DNA from: Bacteroidales bacterium
GTDB taxonomy: Bacteria > Bacteroidota > Bacteroidia > Bacteroidales > UBA932
DNA: 7,392 bases
Reading direction: 5' to 3'
Assembly (NCBI GenBank): GCA_024695285.1
Contig: JAILIM010000037.1
Coordinates: forward strand, 1 to 7,392
Every line of letters begins with the position of its first letter. The stretch's first letter is position 1. The notes below the pieces were generated by a model, which was given only the letters and a program-made list of their open reading frames with translations, did no database searches and was not told where the DNA came from. This document shows, in pieces, positions 4,539 through 7,392 of the stretch. Both the position numbers and the translations under genes were made by a program.

Positions 4539-7392
4539 TTAGAAGGTGAGATTCACGCCAAAGGTGAAGGAACGGATGGTAGGATACTTGTCACGGTCGT
4601 CGGTACCGGGGTCATAGCCGTTTCCGCCGTAAGACACGCGGATTTCGGGATCCAGGCCGGAGTAGCCGGTGATGGTGGCAAGGTTGTGAACGGTAGCGTA
4701 GGCACGCACTTTCTTGATGTACTTGTTGGCCTTGAAATTATAGGTGTAGCCAAGGGTAAGGTTGTCGATTTTCCAGTAGTCGCCGTTTTCCACATAGTAG
4801 CTCAGGTAACGCTGGGAGTCGGTAATGAAAGTGGTGTCCCCGGTGGGCTGTCCGGTGTAGTCGTCTACCACGGGAAGCTTGTCAAATGCGCATCTCAGGA
4901 CATTGTACTGGATGGTGGGGTTGCCATAGAAGAGTTTCTGGTAGTTGAGGAGCTGGAAGCCGAAGGCGCCGCGCATGGTGATTGCGAGGTCGAAACCCTT
5001 GTAATGGAAGGTGTTGTTCCAGTTCACGTACATCTTGGGAACGCCGTTCCCAAGAACCTGCCAGTCGGAGGAAGTTGCGTTTTCGGCAAGGTCCGGGAAC
5101 CAGCTTACCACATTGCCGCTTTCGTCGTAGTTGTAACGCTGGACCATCCATTTGCCAGCGCTGTTGAGGCCGATGGACCGGAGACCGTAGAAGTTGCCGA
5201 TAGGCCATCCTTCCTTCACACGGTGCGTGGTGGTTTGGATAGGCTCACCGGTGTAACCAGTGTCAAAGTGGTCGGAGGACATCTGGAACTCGTCGTTTTG
5301 GAGGGAGACCAGCTTGTTGGCGTTATAGGAATAGGTGAAGGAGGTGCTCCATTCAAATCCGTTGGTGCGGACGGGAACAGCATTGATGAGAACCTCCACG
5401 CCCCTGTTCTGGATATGGCCGACATTTGCCATCATGGAGCCGTACTGGTACGGAGGCACGGGCACGGAGTAGTTGTAGAGGGCGTCGCGGGTATCACGCT
5501 GATAGAGGTCGATACTACCGCTCAGGCGCTCGTCAAGAACTGCGAAGTCTACGCCGAAGTTGTACTCGTACTTCCTCTCCCAGCGGAGGTTGGGGTTGTC
5601 GTTGCGGACAGGCACAAGGACCGGAATCCAGCTGCCGCCATAGTAGAAGTAACCGTCGTAGTTGAGGGATGCCAGGGACTGGTAAGGGTCGTTGACATCG
5701 ATACCGGTGATACCGAAACCAGCACGGAACTTAAGGTTGTTGAGCCATCTGACATCCTTGAGGAATTCCTCGTTGTTGGCGCGCCAACCCACGGAAACGC
5801 CGGGGAAGTAACCAATCTTGTAGCCTTCACCAAACTTGGTGGAGCCGTCAACACGGAGGGAAGCCATGAGGAGGTAACGGTCTGCGTAGTTGTATGTTGC
5901 ACGGGCAAAAGCACCGGTAAGGCCGTAACCAATCTTATTGGAGCTCATGCCCTTGCGGTCGTTCTTGCCGTCGTTGAGGGCGGCACCGGCCTGCATCTTG
6001 TTCCAAAGATAGGCATCCGTGGGGAAGTTGGAGTTGGTCATGGAAGAAGACTCGGAAATGTTGTCCTCGTAGTTGTAACCCACAACTGCGGTTACGTGAT
6101 GGTCCCTTCCAAAATCCTTCACCCAGGGTGCGGTGAGTTCCAACTGGTTGTAGATGTAGTCGGATGTGTAAATATAGGCATAGCCGTTGTAACCGCTCTC
6201 GGTGGTGGAGACGTCTTCGTGGGTGTTGTAAGACTTGTTGTAGCTGGACTGGCCCTTGCGTACGTACATTGCCTTGAAGGTGAGTTCCTCGATGGGCTTG
6301 AATTCCACTACTCCGTTGAAGCGGATGTTGCGGCCGCGCCTGTCGCCATACCTCTCATAGATATAGGAAACGGGGTTGTCGTAGAAATACACGCTGCGCT
6401 CGTTCCAGGTGCCGTCATCGTTCTTGATAGGCTGGGTGGGGTTCTGGATGCAGGCCTGCCTGTACACGTATGAAGGGTCGAAGCCGGTGCTGCCGTGGGT
6501 CTCGTTGGCCATGATTTCGGCGGTGAGCTTAAGCTTGTCGTTGAGAAGATACTGGGAAACCTGTGCACGTGCACGCATGTTGGTGCGGCCGGTGCCCTTG
6601 ATGGTACCTTGGAAGTCGTTGTAGGTGATGTTGGCGGTGTAGGTATTGCGCTTTGTGCCGCCCATGATGGAGAGGTTGTGGTTATGGGAAACCGCGGTGC
6701 GGCTTATCTCGCTGAGCCAGTCTACGGAATCTTTGTAGTCCTTGTCATTGGCGCCGGAGAATGTCCATTTCTTGCCGGTCCAGTTGTCTTCGCCAGCAAG
6801 GAGAGACCTCAGGTCAGAAGCAGACAGGAAATCCGGACGGTTGAGCCAGGAAGAGGCCGAAACATAACCGCTGTATTCTACGGTTGCGGGCATCTCGCGC
6901 TTGGCGTTGCGGGTGGTGATGATGATAACGCCGTTGGTGCCGCGGGTACCGTAGATGGCGGTTGCAGAGCCGTCCTTCAGGACATCAATGGTCTCGATGT
7001 CTTCGGGGGCCACGGTGCTGAGGCTGCCGGGGATACCGTCAATGAGCACAAGCGGGGCGGTGGAACCAAGCAGGGAGCTGTAACCGCGGAGCATTACCGA
7101 TGACGAGCCGGTAGGGTCACCGGAAGATACGGTTACCTGCAAGCCGGCAACCTTGCCCTGGATGAGCTGACCGGCATCAATCACGGCGCCCTTGTTGAAG
7201 TCTTCGGCCTTCACATTCTGCACAGAGGAGGTGATATCGGCCTTCTTTTGGGTACCGTAACCGATGGCCACGGCTTCCTGGAGGAAGGAAAGGGCTTCCT
7301 GCAGGGTGACGTCGATGACGCCGCGGCTGCCCACGGGCACCGACTGCGTCTCATAACCGATGCAGGAGAATTCCAGGACAGCGCCGGAGCCC
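4539..7392 (-). CDS. SusC/RagA-family TonB-dependent outer-membrane transporter, 5' partial
   Basis: This is the outer-membrane barrel of a SusCD-type importer, which takes up a ligand captured by the SusD partner using TonB energy. The frame is open to the right edge, so 950 residues are visible and the true start lies outside. A GTG at 7338-7340 could be mistaken for a start, but the 17 codons before it (GSGAVLEFSCIGYETQS) continue the end of a carboxypeptidase-regulatory-like domain. The signal peptide, most of that domain and any STN domain are missing. From the first visible residue, a TonB-box-like EAVAIGYGTQKK begins at about 39, the plug motif LIDGIPG is at about 116-122, and the SusC signature IDVLKDGSATAIYGTRG starts at about 135. 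The barrel follows and ends in FGVNLTF, with the terminal Phe typical of outer-membrane proteins. The TAA stop is 12 bp before the susD-like gene. Family is very secure; substrate is unknown. Confidence 0.96.
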   Translation of the reverse strand, partial: GSGAVLEFSCIGYETQSVPVGSRGVIDVTLQEALSFLQEAVAIGYGTQKKADITSSVQNVKAEDFNKGAVIDAGQLIQGKVAGLQVTVSSGDPTGSSSVMLRGYSSLLGSTAPLVLIDGIPGSLSTVAPEDIETIDVLKDGSATAIYGTRGTNGVIIITTRNAKREMPATVEYSGYVSASSWLNRPDFLSASDLRSLLAGEDNWTGKKWTFSGANDKDYKDSVDWLSEISRTAVSHNHNLSIMGGTKRNTYTANITYNDFQGTIKGTGRTNMRARAQVSQYLLNDKLKLTAEIMANETHGSTGFDPSYVYRQACIQNPTQPIKNDDGTWNERSVYFYDNPVSYIYERYGDRRGRNIRFNGVVEFKPIEELTFKAMYVRKGQSSYNKSYNTHEDVSTTESGYNGYAYIYTSDYIYNQLELTAPWVKDFGRDHHVTAVVGYNYEDNISESSSMTNSNFPTDAYLWNKMQAGAALNDGKNDRKGMSSNKIGYGLTGAFARATYNYADRYLLMASLRVDGSTKFGEGYKIGYFPGVSVGWRANNEEFLKDVRWLNNLKFRAGFGITGIDVNDPYQSLASLNYDGYFYYGGSWIPVLVPVRNDNPNLRWERKYEYNFGVDFAVLDERLSGSIDLYQRDTRDALYNYSVPVPPYQYGSMMANVGHIQNRGVEVLINAVPVRTNGFEWSTSFTYSYNANKLVSLQNDEFQMSSDHFDTGYTGEPIQTTTHRVKEGWPIGNFYGLRSIGLNSAGKWMVQRYNYDESGNVVSWFPDLAENATSSDWQVLGNGVPKMYVNWNNTFHYKGFDLAITMRGAFGFQLLNYQKLFYGNPTIQYNVLRCAFDKLPVVDDYTGQPTGDTTFITDSQRYLSYYVENGDYWKIDNLTLGYTYNFKANKYIKKVRAYATVHNLATITGYSGLDPEIRVSYGGNGYDPGTDDRDKYPTIRSFTFGVNLTF

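Larger units (their letters stand above)
1..7392 (-). other. SusCD-type uptake operon, both ends outside the window
   Basis: Four co-directional genes with gaps of 12, 22 and 72 bp encode a transporter barrel followed by three lipoproteins. No promoter of the Bacteroidota type (TAnnTTTG with upstream TTTG) is recognisable in any gap on the coding strand, so transcription probably starts upstream of the right edge. No ECF sigma/anti-sigma pair, hybrid two-component regulator or carbohydrate-active enzyme is present in the window; these may lie outside it. Confidence 0.85.

Noticed and set aside
4524..4541. Possible SusC-SusD fusion by stop readthrough, since the TAA and the susD ATG are in the same frame
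   Set aside because: Same-frame spacing occurs by chance one time in three, and SusD has its own lipoprotein signal peptide immediately after the ATG.
4686..6473. A 595-codon open frame on the plus strand, antisense to susC
   Set aside because: It lies wholly inside a frame carrying clear SusC motifs, has no recognisable domain, and is rich in Val/Gly as expected from the complement of GC-biased codons. It is a codon-bias shadow.
1..7392. Mobile element, CRISPR or phage signals
   Set aside because: No direct-repeat arrays, terminal inverted repeats, transposase or integrase motifs were seen; the window is almost fully occupied by four co-directional genes.

Overview
The window looks like part of a Bacteroidota (probably Bacteroidales) chromosome. 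The evidence is a SusC/SusD-type outer-membrane uptake pair, three consecutive lipoproteins with Bacteroidota-style signal peptides, and A-rich rather than strong Shine-Dalgarno leaders. The DNA looks GC-rich for this phylum, with many G/C third positions such as AAG for Lys and GTC or GTG for Val. That fits a gut or rumen lineage of the Alistipes/RC9/uncultured Bacteroidales kind, but genus cannot be fixed from this sequence.

All genes are on the minus strand, so the transcript runs from the right edge to the left edge. Order of transcription: (1) a SusC/RagA-family TonB-dependent transporter (4539-7392), 5' truncated by the window edge. (2) A SusD/RagB-family surface lipoprotein (2844-4526). 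(3) A lipoprotein in the SusE/SusF position, built from two diverged copies of one domain (1442-2821). (4) A lipoprotein with an HEIGH zinc-metallopeptidase motif, visible for 456 codons and running off the left edge (2-1369). Spacings are 12, 22 and 72 bp, no internal promoter is recognisable, and the set reads as one operon. The largest gap, between genes 3 and 4, holds a strong GC-rich hairpin without a following U-tract. No RNA genes, mobile elements, CRISPR arrays or regulator genes are visible.

Probable working: gene 4 (surface metallopeptidase) cuts a proteinaceous or glycoprotein substrate, genes 2 and 3 bind it at the cell surface, and SusD closes over SusC, which imports the product into the periplasm using TonB energy. 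No glycoside hydrolase, polysaccharide lyase or sulfatase lies in the window. The visible part therefore suggests a peptide or glycopeptide uptake system (compare RagAB, which imports oligopeptides) more than a classic polysaccharide locus. This is inference from gene content, and both ends of the locus lie outside the window.
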